DNA of 64,000 bases from Myxococcus xanthus (GTDB lineage: Bacteria > Myxococcota > Myxococcia > Myxococcales > Myxococcaceae), in NCBI RefSeq assembly GCF_900106535.1, contig NZ_FNOH01000001.1:310001-374000 (forward strand). The letters are read 5' to 3'. The notes beneath the pieces were generated by a model, which searched no databases, was not told where the DNA came from, and worked only from the letters and a program-made list of their open reading frames with translations. The position numbers and the translations under genes are program-made. Position 1 is the first letter of the stretch; every line of letters begins with the position of its first letter. Below are positions 43,814 through 54,167 of the stretch, one piece after another.

Positions 43814-44683
43814 TCAGTAGGTGAGGCCCAGGCCCAGGAAGGGGCCGTGGAAGGTGTCGACGTTGGAGACGCCATCCACGTAGCCGGCGTCGTCCAGCAC
43901 CATGCCGCGGTAGCCGCCGCGCAGCACCACCGCGCCCAGCTTCAACGCCAGCGCGGCGTTCGCGTCCACCTGCCGGTAGGGGAAGGGCGTCACCTGCAGG
44001 CGCGCCTCCAGGTCCAGGGGGCCGATGATGCAGGCCTCCAGGGAGGCGCCGAAGCTGGGGCCGACGAAGGTGATGTCCGGCGCGTGCGCGGTGCTGACAC
44101 CGGCCTCCGCGCGCAGGCGGGCACGCTCGTGGGAGATGAGCGCCCAGGTGAGGTGCGACTGCGTCAGGGTGATGGAATCCGAACCGCTCGTTCCGTCATC
44201 CGTGGGCAGGCCCAGGCCCGTCAGCCGCAGGTCCACGCCGAAGCGCCGGCCCTCCAGTCCGAGGAACAGGTCGGCGCCGCCGCCCCCTTCGTTGAGCGGT
44301 CCTCCCTGGATGCCCACGCGGAAGGACACCGCCGCCGCGTGGCGCTCCCCGCGCAGCTCCGGCGACACGCCCATCCGATGGTTGCCGGTGATGAAGAGGT
44401 AGGAGAGCCAGCTCACCGTCACCGTGCTCGAGCCGCCACTCACGTGCCGCCGGTTGCTCGAGGAGCGCCGCCGGGAGGGGCGGCGGGGCGCGTCGTCATC
44501 GTCGTCGTCGTCGTCCGAGCCGATGGCGGAGGCCCCGTGCTCCTTGTCATCCCTGTCCCTGTCCCGGTTCGAGTCGCTCTGGGACGGCCGCGAGCGCTTG
44601 CCGAAGCGGGCCTCCGCCGCCGTGGGACCCAGGCCCAGCGCGAGCGCGAGAAGGGCACACAGCAGGGTCCGGATTGGGAACAC
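43814..44683 (-). CDS. Secreted protein, second member of the paralogous pair
   Basis: 289 residues with signal peptide MFPIRTLLCALLALALGLGPTAAEA. After ARFGKR comes a charged linker containing eight Asp in a row, encoded by a GAC-type triplet repeat. The C-terminal half parallels the other copy: STAHAPDITFVGPSFGASLEACI, VTPFPYRQVDANAALAL, GPFLGLGLTY. The two share the same order of features over the whole length, pointing to duplication. Likely cell-envelope protein of unknown role. Confidence 0.7.
   Translation of the reverse strand: MFPIRTLLCALLALALGLGPTAAEARFGKRSRPSQSDSNRDRDRDDKEHGASAIGSDDDDDDDDAPRRPSRRRSSSNRRHVSGGSSTVTVSWLSYLFITGNHRMGVSPELRGERHAAAVSFRVGIQGGPLNEGGGGADLFLGLEGRRFGVDLRLTGLGLPTDDGTSGSDSITLTQSHLTWALISHERARLRAEAGVSTAHAPDITFVGPSFGASLEACIIGPLDLEARLQVTPFPYRQVDANAALALKLGAVVLRGGYRGMVLDDAGYVDGVSNVDTFHGPFLGLGLTY
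44492..44515 (-). repeat. Triplet repeat encoding eight Asp
   Basis: Eight codons of GAC with one GAT (GTC/ATC on the plus strand) in a row. Triplet tracts can change length by slippage while keeping frame. Confidence 0.75.
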
Positions 44684-44762
44684 GGGTCAGCTCCTGACGA
44701 TGGGCCGGGGATGCGGCCGCCGGAGACCTGGACGCCTGGCGGCCTGCTTTATTCAATCCGCG

Positions 44763-46274
44763 TCACTGTTGCGGTGGCGCCGGGCACTTTGCGGGGTCGT
44801 TCAGGCACGCGTCCGTCTGGAGGCACTGGCCCGGGGACTTCTTGAGCTTGCACGTGTCCGAGCACTTGGGAGGGAACTCGGAGTAGTCACACGTCACCCC
44901 ACAGGTGGTCTGCTCCTTGGGGGAAATCACCTCGCAGGGGGAGCGCAGGAACACGGTGATGGGCTCCGGGTGCAGGATGCCGCGCGCGTCCGCGCAACCC
45001 TCGAAGTCGCCGTCCCCCCACACCGCGGTGCCGTCGTTCACCTTGCAGCGGGCGGGGCGGGGGTTGTAGCTGCCCGGCTCGCAGGGGCCCGCCGCGCGGG
45101 CCACGCAGCCGGCGATGGGCTCGCCGCCGATGTCGGCGTTGGCGCAGATGCGGGAGCGCAGGTGGCTGTCGCCGTCCACCCAGTCCCGGCCGTGGCAGGC
45201 GTGGACGTTGTCGTGGACCACGCCCTTGAAGCGCAGGTTGATGAGCTTGGGCTGGAAGGTGTCCTGGTTGAGGAGGACCTCCACCGTCAGGCCGCGCGAG
45301 TCGAACATGTTCCCGTAGAAGGCGCCCTCCCGGAACGTGTACGCGCCGAAGGGCCCGGCCGGGTAGGTGCCGGAGGTGGCCACCGGGGCCACCCACGAAC
45401 CCGGAATCGCGGCGCGGCTGTAGGGCGCGGACATGACGCTGTAGCGGCCGCTCTCGGGGCACTTGAACTCGACGCTGGGCTCGATTCCGCCGCAGGGGTT
45501 GCTGAGCGTGTCCGCCAGACGGTCCTCCCAGGAGCAGCCCCGCGGGTCCTCGCACACGCGCAGCACCCGGTCTCCGAAGATGCGGCCCAACTGGCCCGTG
45601 CATGTGGCCGGGTGAGGCGCGCCCGCGGCCACCGTCACCTTGTCGCCCGGGTTGCAGGTGCCCACGTTCTCCCCCAGCCAGCCGCACTCGGCATGGAGGC
45701 CCGCCTCACCCGACGCGCAGGGCAGGAACATGGGGCTCCACTCCTCGCGGGCGCCCGAGGGGTTGAAGCGCCGGGGCTCGCTCGGGTCCTCGCCGCGCAT
45801 GGACACCATCACGCGGCGGCCGAAGGCGTTGTTGCGCGCCAGGAGACAGGCCGTCACGTAGCCCAGGCAGGCCTGGCTCGGCTTGTCCTTCTCCCACCCG
45901 GGGCACAGCCCCACCTCGCCTTGGAAGGTGTACGTGTCGCCGGCGCGGCTGGTCCACTCCACGGCGGCGCCGGGCGGCAGCGCGCACTCGGTGAGGTACG
46001 CCATCACGTTCCGGGCAGGTGGGTGCTCCAGCGCGTGCTTGAGCCGACCGTCTAAGACGAACGTCTTCGAGTGCAGTGGCATCTCGGTGAGGGCGTCCAG
46101 CGCGGCCCGGTTGCTGGTGAGCGCGTTGAAGGCCAGCTCCTCGGCGCGGAGCGAGTTCAGGATGCGGATGCCGGGCTCCGCCCGGGCCGGGGCCTGGGGA
46201 AGCAGCAGCGCGGTCAGGAACAGGAGCGCGGCCCGCAGGGAGCGCGAGGAGGGGCGAAGCGCGAAGGGCGACAT
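44763..46274 (-). CDS. Secreted Cys-rich protein of unknown function
   Basis: 503 residues from the ATG at 46274, with signal peptide ending LLPQAPARA. About 29 Cys are spread through the mature chain, including a C-terminal cluster (CEVISPKEQTTCGVTCDY, CSDTCKLKK, CLQTDACLNDPAKC), implying many disulfides and an extracytoplasmic site. The middle segment has a VHACHGRDWVDGDSHLRSR motif. Similarity to ADYC-type myxobacterial proteins is possible but I could not confirm a family. Confidence 0.6.
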   Translation of the reverse strand: MSPFALRPSSRSLRAALLFLTALLLPQAPARAEPGIRILNSLRAEELAFNALTSNRAALDALTEMPLHSKTFVLDGRLKHALEHPPARNVMAYLTECALPPGAAVEWTSRAGDTYTFQGEVGLCPGWEKDKPSQACLGYVTACLLARNNAFGRRVMVSMRGEDPSEPRRFNPSGAREEWSPMFLPCASGEAGLHAECGWLGENVGTCNPGDKVTVAAGAPHPATCTGQLGRIFGDRVLRVCEDPRGCSWEDRLADTLSNPCGGIEPSVEFKCPESGRYSVMSAPYSRAAIPGSWVAPVATSGTYPAGPFGAYTFREGAFYGNMFDSRGLTVEVLLNQDTFQPKLINLRFKGVVHDNVHACHGRDWVDGDSHLRSRICANADIGGEPIAGCVARAAGPCEPGSYNPRPARCKVNDGTAVWGDGDFEGCADARGILHPEPITVFLRSPCEVISPKEQTTCGVTCDYSEFPPKCSDTCKLKKSPGQCLQTDACLNDPAKCPAPPQQ

Positions 46275-46389
46275 GGAGCGTGGACCTCGGAGCGAAAAGG
46301 GACTCGGTGGCTCCGGCGGTAGCACGTAGCGGGCCGGGCACTCAGGCCCGCGGTTTCGCGGGGTTGGCGGTGGGCCCTGTTGTTTGGGT

Positions 46390-46416
46390 GTCCACACCCT
46401 CTCAGGGGGTGTGGAC
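46390..46416 (-). terminator. Perfect 10-bp hairpin after the coiled-coil gene
   Basis: GTCCACACCC (46390-46399) and GGGTGTGGAC (46407-46416), loop of 7. It lies 18 bases downstream of the minus-strand gene ending at 46434 and upstream of the Cys-rich gene start, so it likely separates the two transcripts. Confidence 0.65.
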
Positions 46417-46433
46417 CTGGAGGCCACGCGCCG

Positions 46434-46805
46434 TCAGCGCCGGCCCTGCTTTTTGGCCTTGGCCAGGCGCCGGGGTTCGGGCTTGCCCGGCGCGGGCGGC
46501 GGCTGGAGCGCCGTGGTGCACGCGGCGGTGGCCGTCACCGCGGCGGCATAGGCGGCGTGGTGCTGCTGCTCCAGCGTGCGCAGCCGGCGCGACATGGCCT
46601 CGCGCAGGGCCTGGAGCTCGGCCACGCGGGCCTCGGACTCGGCCGCCTCGCGTGTCAGCGCGTCGTTGCGCTCCACCAGGGCGGAGATGGAGCGCGAACC
46701 CGCCCAGGCCCCTGTCGTGGCGAGCAGCACCGCGCTCACCAGCAGGCCCCAGGGCAGCCACGCCCGGCGCGGGGGCGCCGACTCGTTTCGCTGCATCGCT
46801 TCCAT
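46434..46805 (-). CDS. Small single-pass membrane protein with coiled coil
   Basis: 123 residues. A cytoplasmic N-terminus precedes one membrane segment (WLPWGLLVSAVLLATTGAWAG), then a coiled coil of about 55 residues and a basic Pro/Lys tail. No domain recognised. A remnant of a histidine kinase gene ends 35 bases upstream on the same strand, so the gene may once have been its neighbour in an operon. Confidence 0.6.
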   Translation of the reverse strand: MEAMQRNESAPPRRAWLPWGLLVSAVLLATTGAWAGSRSISALVERNDALTREAAESEARVAELQALREAMSRRLRTLEQQHHAAYAAAVTATAACTTALQPPPAPGKPEPRRLAKAKKQGRR

Positions 46806-46839
46806 GTCCGTGAGGTTAGCGGCCTGGGCGGGGTAGGCT

Positions 46840-46990
46840 TCAAGGGGAGGACGTGGGAGCCTGCGGCACCTGGGGCATGGGCAGGCGCAGCACGAAGCGC
46901 GCGCCGGGGCCCACGGGGGGCGCTTCCACCGTCAGCTCGCCGCCGTGGGCGCGGGCAATCTGGCGGACGTGGCGACAGGCTGCGGGTGTG
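46840..46990 (-). pseudogene. C-terminal remnant of a histidine kinase gene
   Basis: The minus-strand frame ending at the TGA 46840-46842 reads VRQIARAHGGELTVEAPPVG, then GARFVLRLPMP and a short tail. This is the last part of a HATPase_c domain, directly after the G2 box. Upstream the same frame stays open but turns to unrelated sequence (PAACRH before VRQIA), with no GLGLG box, H-box or start. Too short to fold, so a leftover of a deleted kinase. The rest of 46991-47179 shows nothing. Confidence 0.6.
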
Positions 46991-47179
46991 GCCTGGGCCT
47001 GTACGTCGGGCCGTTCCGTGGCTGGATGATAACCCGGGGTGCAGGGAGAACGTCCTCGGGGTGATGCTCCCGAGGGCGGTGGCTACCCGACCGCCTGTTG
47101 ATGCGGGCGGGCTTGATTCGAGGCCCATGGGTGAGGCCTCATCCGGCCCCTTTCTTCATCTTCGGGAGTTGGTGGTCTG

Positions 47180-48028
47180 ATGGCGATTGCGTGCGTGGTG
47201 CTGGACTTCGACGGAACCTTCACGGACGTGGCGGCGGAGAGCGCCCCCTTCCTCCGGCATTTCCGGCAGGGCCTGGCGGCGGCGTTGGGCGAGGATTTGG
47301 AGGCCGCGTGGGAGGAGGAGGTCGCCACGTTGCGCGCGGGCGCGGACGCGCTGGGTTGGGATTTGGGCGGCCGGGTGGTGGCGCCCGCCACGGCGGACCC
47401 GTACCTGACGGCCACCTGCGCGGCCCACCGCCTCATGCAGCGCTTCGGGCAGGGCCAGGACGAGGCCCGCCGCTCCGACGTGGTGCAGAAGCTCTACCGC
47501 GAGGCCTACGCGCACTCGGCCACCGCCTTCAAGCCGGAGGCGAAGGAGGTGCTGGAGGCGCTGGTGGCCACGGGCCTGCCGGTGACGGTGGTGACCAACG
47601 CGCACACCGACCTGGTGGAGAAGAAGCTGGACCAGTTGGCGCCCAAGGGGCGCGAGAAGCTGACGGTGTCCGGGGATGCGCGCAAGTTCCTCCTGGACCC
47701 GCCGGACGCGCCGGATGCCCGCTTCACCGCGGTACCGGAGACGCAGACGCTGGACGGTGTGCTGCGCCGCCCCGTCTACCTGCGCCGGGGCCGGTACTTC
47801 GAGGCCCTCAAGCGCGTCTGGGCGTCCACGGGCACCACGCCGGAACAGACGCTGGTGGCCGGTGACATCTACGAGCTGGACCTGGCGCTGCCCGCCGCGC
47901 TGGGCGCGCACGTGCAACTGGTGGCCCGCGACAACGTGCTGCCCTACGAGCTGAAGGCCATGGAGCTGCTGGGCGCGCGCGGCGGCGTGGACCGCAGCCT
48001 GCACGGCGTGCTGCCCCGCCTTCGCTGA
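47180..48028 (+). CDS. HAD-superfamily hydrolase
   Basis: 282 residues. Motif I is VVLDFDGTFTD with the nucleophile Asp near residue 9; the cap is helical (residues 20-120); motif II is TVVTNAH, and motif IV AGDIYELDL. A cytoplasmic phosphatase with unknown substrate. It converges on atpA and shares a terminator with it. Confidence 0.85.
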   Translation: MAIACVVLDFDGTFTDVAAESAPFLRHFRQGLAAALGEDLEAAWEEEVATLRAGADALGWDLGGRVVAPATADPYLTATCAAHRLMQRFGQGQDEARRSDVVQKLYREAYAHSATAFKPEAKEVLEALVATGLPVTVVTNAHTDLVEKKLDQLAPKGREKLTVSGDARKFLLDPPDAPDARFTAVPETQTLDGVLRRPVYLRRGRYFEALKRVWASTGTTPEQTLVAGDIYELDLALPAALGAHVQLVARDNVLPYELKAMELLGARGGVDRSLHGVLPRLR

Positions 48029-48049
48029 AGGCCGGGCCCGCAAGCACGA

Positions 48050-48082
48050 AGCCCCGCCTCCCGGTGAAGGGAGCGCGGGGCT
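48050..48082. terminator. Bidirectional terminator between HAD gene and atpA
   Basis: AGCCCCGC and GCGGGGCT form the base of a stem, extended by TCCC/GGGA, around a GGTGAA-type loop. It occupies most of the 78-bp gap between the two converging genes. Confidence 0.75.
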
Positions 48083-48106
48083 CGTGGGTCACAACCGGCG
48101 AGGGCG

Positions 48107-49654
<1,548 letters not shown>

Positions 49655-49905
49655 GAGCGTATGCGTCCTTGCGCAGGGGCGGCCGACGTGGAGCAGGCCG
49701 CCGAAACCTTGAAGTCGGGGCCCCTTACCACGCACACCCACCCGCTGCAATGCGGTCCGCGCCACCCGCCACGGGGGCGGAGAGGACGCCCGTTCAGGAG
49801 TGGGACAGGCGGCTGCGCAAAGGCGCTCAAGGGGGTGGGCCAGAATCGTGCCTGGCTACTCTGGTGCATCAGCCTCCGTTGAGGCGGCGCCAGGCGCGGA
49901 GGCCT

Positions 49906-51384
49906 TCAATGCCCCGGCCCCTCGCGGGGCAGCCAGGCGGTGAAACTCATGCCGCCCCCGGAGCAGGACTCCACCGCCAGCTTCCCGCCGTGGGCCACGG
50001 CGATCTGCCTGGCGATGTAGAGCCCCAGGCCCAGGCCCTCTGGCGTGGCGCTGCGCTCCCTGCGGAAGGGCTCGAAGAGGGAGGAGCGCTCCTCCGCCGC
50101 CACCGTGAGTCTGGGACTCTGCACACACAGCGTGACGCCGCCCACCGCGCCCACCGCGCGCAGGGTGACCGGCGAATCCTCGGCCCCTTGATGGAGCACG
50201 CTGCCCAGGAGGTTGTCGGCCAGTTGCGCCAGCCGGTGGGTATCCCAGTGTCCGCGCAGGTCGCCTTCCGTCTCCAGGTGGAGGGTTCGCCCGGGATGCT
50301 CACGGCGGCGCTCCTCCACGACGCGCGTCACCACCGCGTCCAGCACGGCGGGCTCTGGCCGCAGCGCCAGTCCGCCCGCCAGCCGCGTGCGGGTGAAGTC
50401 CATCAACTCCTGGAGCATCCGCTCCATGCGCCGGGCGGACCGGGCCACCTGGCTCACCAGGGTCCGCTGCGGCTCCTCCAGCCCGTCCAGCCGCTGCAGG
50501 GAGCGCGTGCCCTCCCGCAGTGATTGCAGGGGCGCTCGCAGCTCCGCGTCTACGGCGCCCAGCATCTGGTGCCGGAACTGCTCGGTGTTCGCGGAGAGCT
50601 CCTCCGCGGCCTTGCGGCTGCTGATGTCCCAGACGGCGACCAACCGCACCTGCCGGCCTTCCCACGTCACGTAGCGCCCCAGCACCTCCAGGGGCAGCCG
50701 CTGGCCATCCCGGCGGAGGACGACCACCTCGTAGGGGGCCTCCAGCCCGCGGCTGAGCACCAGCCCCACCTGCGAGCGGAACTCCGGGGCGACGTAGTCC
50801 GCCAGGTGCCGGCCGATCATCTCTGAGGGTGACGCGTAGCCGAGCAGCTGCGACATCGCGCGGTTGGCGTCCATCACGATGCCGTTGTCATGCAGGAAGT
50901 GCCCGTCGCAGGCCACGTCCGCCAGGCTGCGCATGTGAGACTCCCGCGCGCGCAGCCGCTGCTCCTCGAGGAAGCGCTCCGTCTCATCGCGCACCCACAA
51001 TGCCACCCCCGCCAGCGCGCCGCCCTGCAGCGCCGGGGACAGACCCACCCGCAGGTGCCGCTCACCCGCGGCGGGGGCCAGCACGCCCCGCACAGGGGTA
51101 TCCGTGACGTCCTCTCCGGAGAGTGCCCGGGCCAGCAGCGGTGACAGCGCCTGCGCCACCTGCGGCCACAGCTCCGCGAGAGGACGGCCCACGTGCGCGC
51201 GCGGCTCCAGGCCGGACAGCGCCGCCAGCGTGGCATTCACCCACACCGGACGCAGCTCCCGGTCCAGCAGGGCCACCCCACAACCCGCCGCGCTCAGGAG
51301 GGCCCCCAGAAAGGGCCGAGCCTCCTCGGGCGCCGCCAGCGTGGACGGACCTTCGGAATACCGGTGGAGTAGGGACTGCGACAT
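49906..51384 (-). CDS. Degenerate PAS histidine kinase (likely pseudokinase) between atpH and atpA
   Basis: 492 residues. Two PAS domains (about 25-140 and 145-262, the second reading HDNGIVMDANRAMSQLLGY), then a HisKA-like helix and HATPase_c. Aligned to the intact kinase at 15201-17246, the phospho-acceptor His is Ala280 (QMLGAVDAELRAPL against LMAVLGHDLRNPL), the N-box Asn is Ser (NLLGSVLHQG against NLVANAIQHG), and the G1 box is gone (QSPRLTV in place of HNTGEPI). Only the G2 box GLGLGLYIARQIAVAHGG survives. It should not autophosphorylate, so if functional it acts by PAS sensing and binding. Gap to atpH 146 bp, to atpA 251 bp, same strand. Confidence 0.88.
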   Translation of the reverse strand: MSQSLLHRYSEGPSTLAAPEEARPFLGALLSAAGCGVALLDRELRPVWVNATLAALSGLEPRAHVGRPLAELWPQVAQALSPLLARALSGEDVTDTPVRGVLAPAAGERHLRVGLSPALQGGALAGVALWVRDETERFLEEQRLRARESHMRSLADVACDGHFLHDNGIVMDANRAMSQLLGYASPSEMIGRHLADYVAPEFRSQVGLVLSRGLEAPYEVVVLRRDGQRLPLEVLGRYVTWEGRQVRLVAVWDISSRKAAEELSANTEQFRHQMLGAVDAELRAPLQSLREGTRSLQRLDGLEEPQRTLVSQVARSARRMERMLQELMDFTRTRLAGGLALRPEPAVLDAVVTRVVEERRREHPGRTLHLETEGDLRGHWDTHRLAQLADNLLGSVLHQGAEDSPVTLRAVGAVGGVTLCVQSPRLTVAAEERSSLFEPFRRERSATPEGLGLGLYIARQIAVAHGGKLAVESCSGGGMSFTAWLPREGPGH

Positions 51385-51530
51385 GGTCAGGTCGTCCAGG
51401 CGGCGCGGGGCTGTCCCGCACCACCTGCGAGTATACCGCTGTCAGGGCCCGCTGGAAATACCGGTTAGCCCTGGACTGCGGGGTGATGAAGACGACCTGG
51501 AACGTTGGTTGCCCGGCGAGCGGGCGGACT

Positions 51531-52079
51531 TCAGCGCTGCTTCAATTCGCGGCGCATCTCTTCGAGCTGGGTCCGGATGCTGCCGTCGTAGAGGATGCTG
51601 CCCACCTGGGCGGAGACACCACCCAACAGGCTGGGGTCCACGCGCGTCTCCAGAAGGACGTTGCGCTGGGTCAGCTGCTGCAGGGTCTGCTGGAGCTGGG
51701 CAAGGGCGTCGGCCGGAAGCGGCGCGGCGCTGGTGACGTGGCCCCGGACGCGGCCGGCACGGGCGTCAGCCATGTCGCGGAAGAGGCGGGCGATGTCCGC
51801 CAGGTAGCCCAGGCGGTTGCGGTCCACCAGCAGGCGGAGGGTGTTGGCCAGCGTGGCCTCCACGCCGCCGGGGATGGCCTGCATCACCGACTCCACCACC
51901 CGCAGGCGTTGCTCACGGGTGTAGGCGGGGTTGACGAGCACATCCGTCAGCTCGGCGTTCTTCGCGATGACGTCGGCGAAGGCGGTGAGCTGCTCGGCGA
52001 CGGCGTCAGTGCGGCCCGCCTCCGAAGCGACATCGAGGAGGGCGCGGGCGTAGCGGCGGGCGATCGACACGTTCACCAT
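51531..52079 (-). CDS. atpH: ATP synthase F1 subunit delta
   Basis: 182 residues from the ATG at 52079. The start SIARRYARALLDVASE, the mid segment NTLRLLVDRNRLGYLADI and the C-terminal DPSLLGGVSAQVGSILYDGSI are the delta/OSCP signature. It links F1 to the peripheral stalk. No atpF or other F0 gene is upstream, since a divergent Hsp70 gene begins 191 bp away. Confidence 0.95.
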   Translation of the reverse strand: MVNVSIARRYARALLDVASEAGRTDAVAEQLTAFADVIAKNAELTDVLVNPAYTREQRLRVVESVMQAIPGGVEATLANTLRLLVDRNRLGYLADIARLFRDMADARAGRVRGHVTSAAPLPADALAQLQQTLQQLTQRNVLLETRVDPSLLGGVSAQVGSILYDGSIRTQLEEMRRELKQR

Positions 52080-52270
52080 GGCGGTCGCGCCCTTAGCACG
52101 GGGATTTCCCCCGAGCAACGTCCCTGGCATCGCGAAGCCCTGTCACCGGGGGCACGCTTGCTGGCCCGGGCCGTGGCATGGGGAAGCGCTGCTTATTGGC
52201 AGGCAGGTGAGGGAAGAGGGCTTGGCGAGCTGGCGCGAACACCCGTAGGGTGGTGTCCTCTCGGCCCCCC

Positions 52271-54097
52271 ATGCATGACCTCGTCATCGGCATCGACCTG
52301 GGTACTACCAACAGCGCCGTGGCGACCGTGGAAGACGGACGCCCGCGCATGATTCCCCCGCGCGCGGGTGGCCGGTTGACGCCGTCCACGCTGGGCGTGA
52401 ACAAAGCTGGCGAGCGCGTGGTGGGCGTCGCGGCACAATCCCTGGGCGAGGAGCACCCGGACTCCGTGGTGTGGGCCACCAAGCGTTTCCTGGGGCGCCG
52501 CTACACGCCGGAGCTGGTTCAGGAGGCGAAGGCGCTGGTGCCGTATCCGCTGGTGGCCGGGCCCTCTGGCGACGTGCGCGTGCGGCTCGCCGGGCGGGTG
52601 ATGCCCGTCACGCAGGTGTCCGCGATGATTCTGGGCGAGCTGGCCCTGGACGCGCAGGCGCACTTCGGCCGCCCCGTTACCAAGTGTGTCATCACGGTTC
52701 CGGCCAACTTCGACGACAACCAGCGGCAGGCCACGCGCGAGGCGGCCAGCATCGCCGGGCTGGACGTGGTGCGGCTGGTGAACGAGCCCACCGCCGCGGC
52801 GCTGGCGTATGGCCTGTCACGCGGCTTCGAAGGCAACGCGCTGGTGTTCGACCTGGGCGGTGGCACCTTCGATGTGTCCATCCTCGAGGTGAAGTCCGGT
52901 GTCTTCGAGGTGCGCGCCACCGGCGGCGATCCGCGGCTGGGTGGCGAGGACTTCGACCAGCGCATCGTCCAGTGGCTCCTGGCGCAGGTGGACGATGAGC
53001 TGCGGCACGTGGTGTCGCAGGACGCGCAGAGCCTGCGCCGGCTGAAGGTGGCCGCCGAGTCCGCCAAGCGCGAGCTCACCGAGAAGGAAGAGGCGTCCAT
53101 CTACGTCGCCGGGTTGGGCGACCACTCGGCGCCCGGCAAGCGGATGGCGGAGCTGGAGACGGTGCTGACGCGCTCCTTCTTCGAAACGCTGTCCGAGCCG
53201 CTGTCGCGCCGCTGCCTCGATGTCTGCGAGTCGGTGATGCGCGAGGCGAAGATGGACCCCCACGCGGTGGACGTGGTGCTGCTGGTGGGCGGCATGACGC
53301 GCGTGCCGCTGGTGCGGCGGTTGGTGGCGGACTTTTTCGGCCGCGCGCCCTCCACGGACGTGCACCCGGAGGAGGCCGTCGCGCTGGGCGCTGCGGTGCA
53401 GGCCGACGAGCTCGTCCGCCAGTCCGGTCAGGCGCTGCTGCTGGACGTCGCCGCCCAGAGCCTGGGCGTGGGCGTCATGGGTGGGCGCGTGAAGCGGCTC
53501 ATCCCGAAGAACACCGGCGTGCCGGTGGTGGCGCGGGACATCTTCTATCCGGGCAGCTCCGGCCAGCAGGAAGCGCGCATCCCCGTGTATCAGGGCGAGA
53601 GCGAGTTCCAGGACGAGAACTACAAGCTGGGCGAGGTGGTGCTGAAGCGCCTCCACGTCGCCGCGCGCGGAGAGGTGCCGCTGGAGGTCGTCTTCGAGCT
53701 GTCCAGCGAGGCCATCCTGTCCGTCAAGGCCACGGACCTGACCTCGGGCAACATGGAGGCCGTGCGGCTGGAGGCCCGTGCGGGGCTGCCGCAGGGCGAG
53801 GCGGAGAAGCTGGGCGCGGAGCAGGCCCACTACGCGCGCTCGCAGGGCGTGGTGGACGCGAAGCGCGCGGAGGAGCTGTTCCGCAAGCTGCTGGAGCGCG
53901 GGGAGAAGCTGGCGCGGTTGCTCCAGCGCAGCGCGCAGGAGAACCCCAGCCCGGAGGCGCAGGCCACCCTGGGCACGGTGCAGCGTCTGTTGGATGGTGG
54001 CCGCTCTGCCCTCGACAGCGGCAACGCGGCGCAGTGCGCCACCATTGCCAAGCAGCTCACGCGGTTGTTGTCCGGTCGCCAGGAGCCTCGCGCCTGA
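52271..54097 (+). CDS. Hsp70 (DnaK-like) chaperone
   Basis: 608 residues from the ATG at 52271. ATPase signatures are intact: [24 protein letters not shown] and [16 protein letters not shown]. The substrate domain lacks the usual DnaK length and ends without the acidic EEVD/EVEE-type lid tail, finishing in a helical region of about 100 residues. It is probably one of the several extra Hsp70s of myxobacteria, some of which act in motility or development. No dnaJ or grpE beside it; a REC-PilZ gene follows after 70 bp. Confidence 0.92.
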   Translation: MHDLVIGIDLGTTNSAVATVEDGRPRMIPPRAGGRLTPSTLGVNKAGERVVGVAAQSLGEEHPDSVVWATKRFLGRRYTPELVQEAKALVPYPLVAGPSGDVRVRLAGRVMPVTQVSAMILGELALDAQAHFGRPVTKCVITVPANFDDNQRQATREAASIAGLDVVRLVNEPTAAALAYGLSRGFEGNALVFDLGGGTFDVSILEVKSGVFEVRATGGDPRLGGEDFDQRIVQWLLAQVDDELRHVVSQDAQSLRRLKVAAESAKRELTEKEEASIYVAGLGDHSAPGKRMAELETVLTRSFFETLSEPLSRRCLDVCESVMREAKMDPHAVDVVLLVGGMTRVPLVRRLVADFFGRAPSTDVHPEEAVALGAAVQADELVRQSGQALLLDVAAQSLGVGVMGGRVKRLIPKNTGVPVVARDIFYPGSSGQQEARIPVYQGESEFQDENYKLGEVVLKRLHVAARGEVPLEVVFELSSEAILSVKATDLTSGNMEAVRLEARAGLPQGEAEKLGAEQAHYARSQGVVDAKRAEELFRKLLERGEKLARLLQRSAQENPSPEAQATLGTVQRLLDGGRSALDSGNAAQCATIAKQLTRLLSGRQEPRA

Positions 54098-54167
54098 GCG
54101 TCCATCCCCGAACGATGGCCCCGGGCGCCGGTGGCCTTGGCACCCCTTTCCACCTATCCGTGAACGT

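Noticed and set aside
46992-47016. Plus-strand GCGLGLYV reading that looks like a kinase G2 box
   Set aside because: It is on the opposite strand to the real kinase remnant and lies beside it without any flanking kinase sequence in that frame; judged a coincidence of GC-rich codons.
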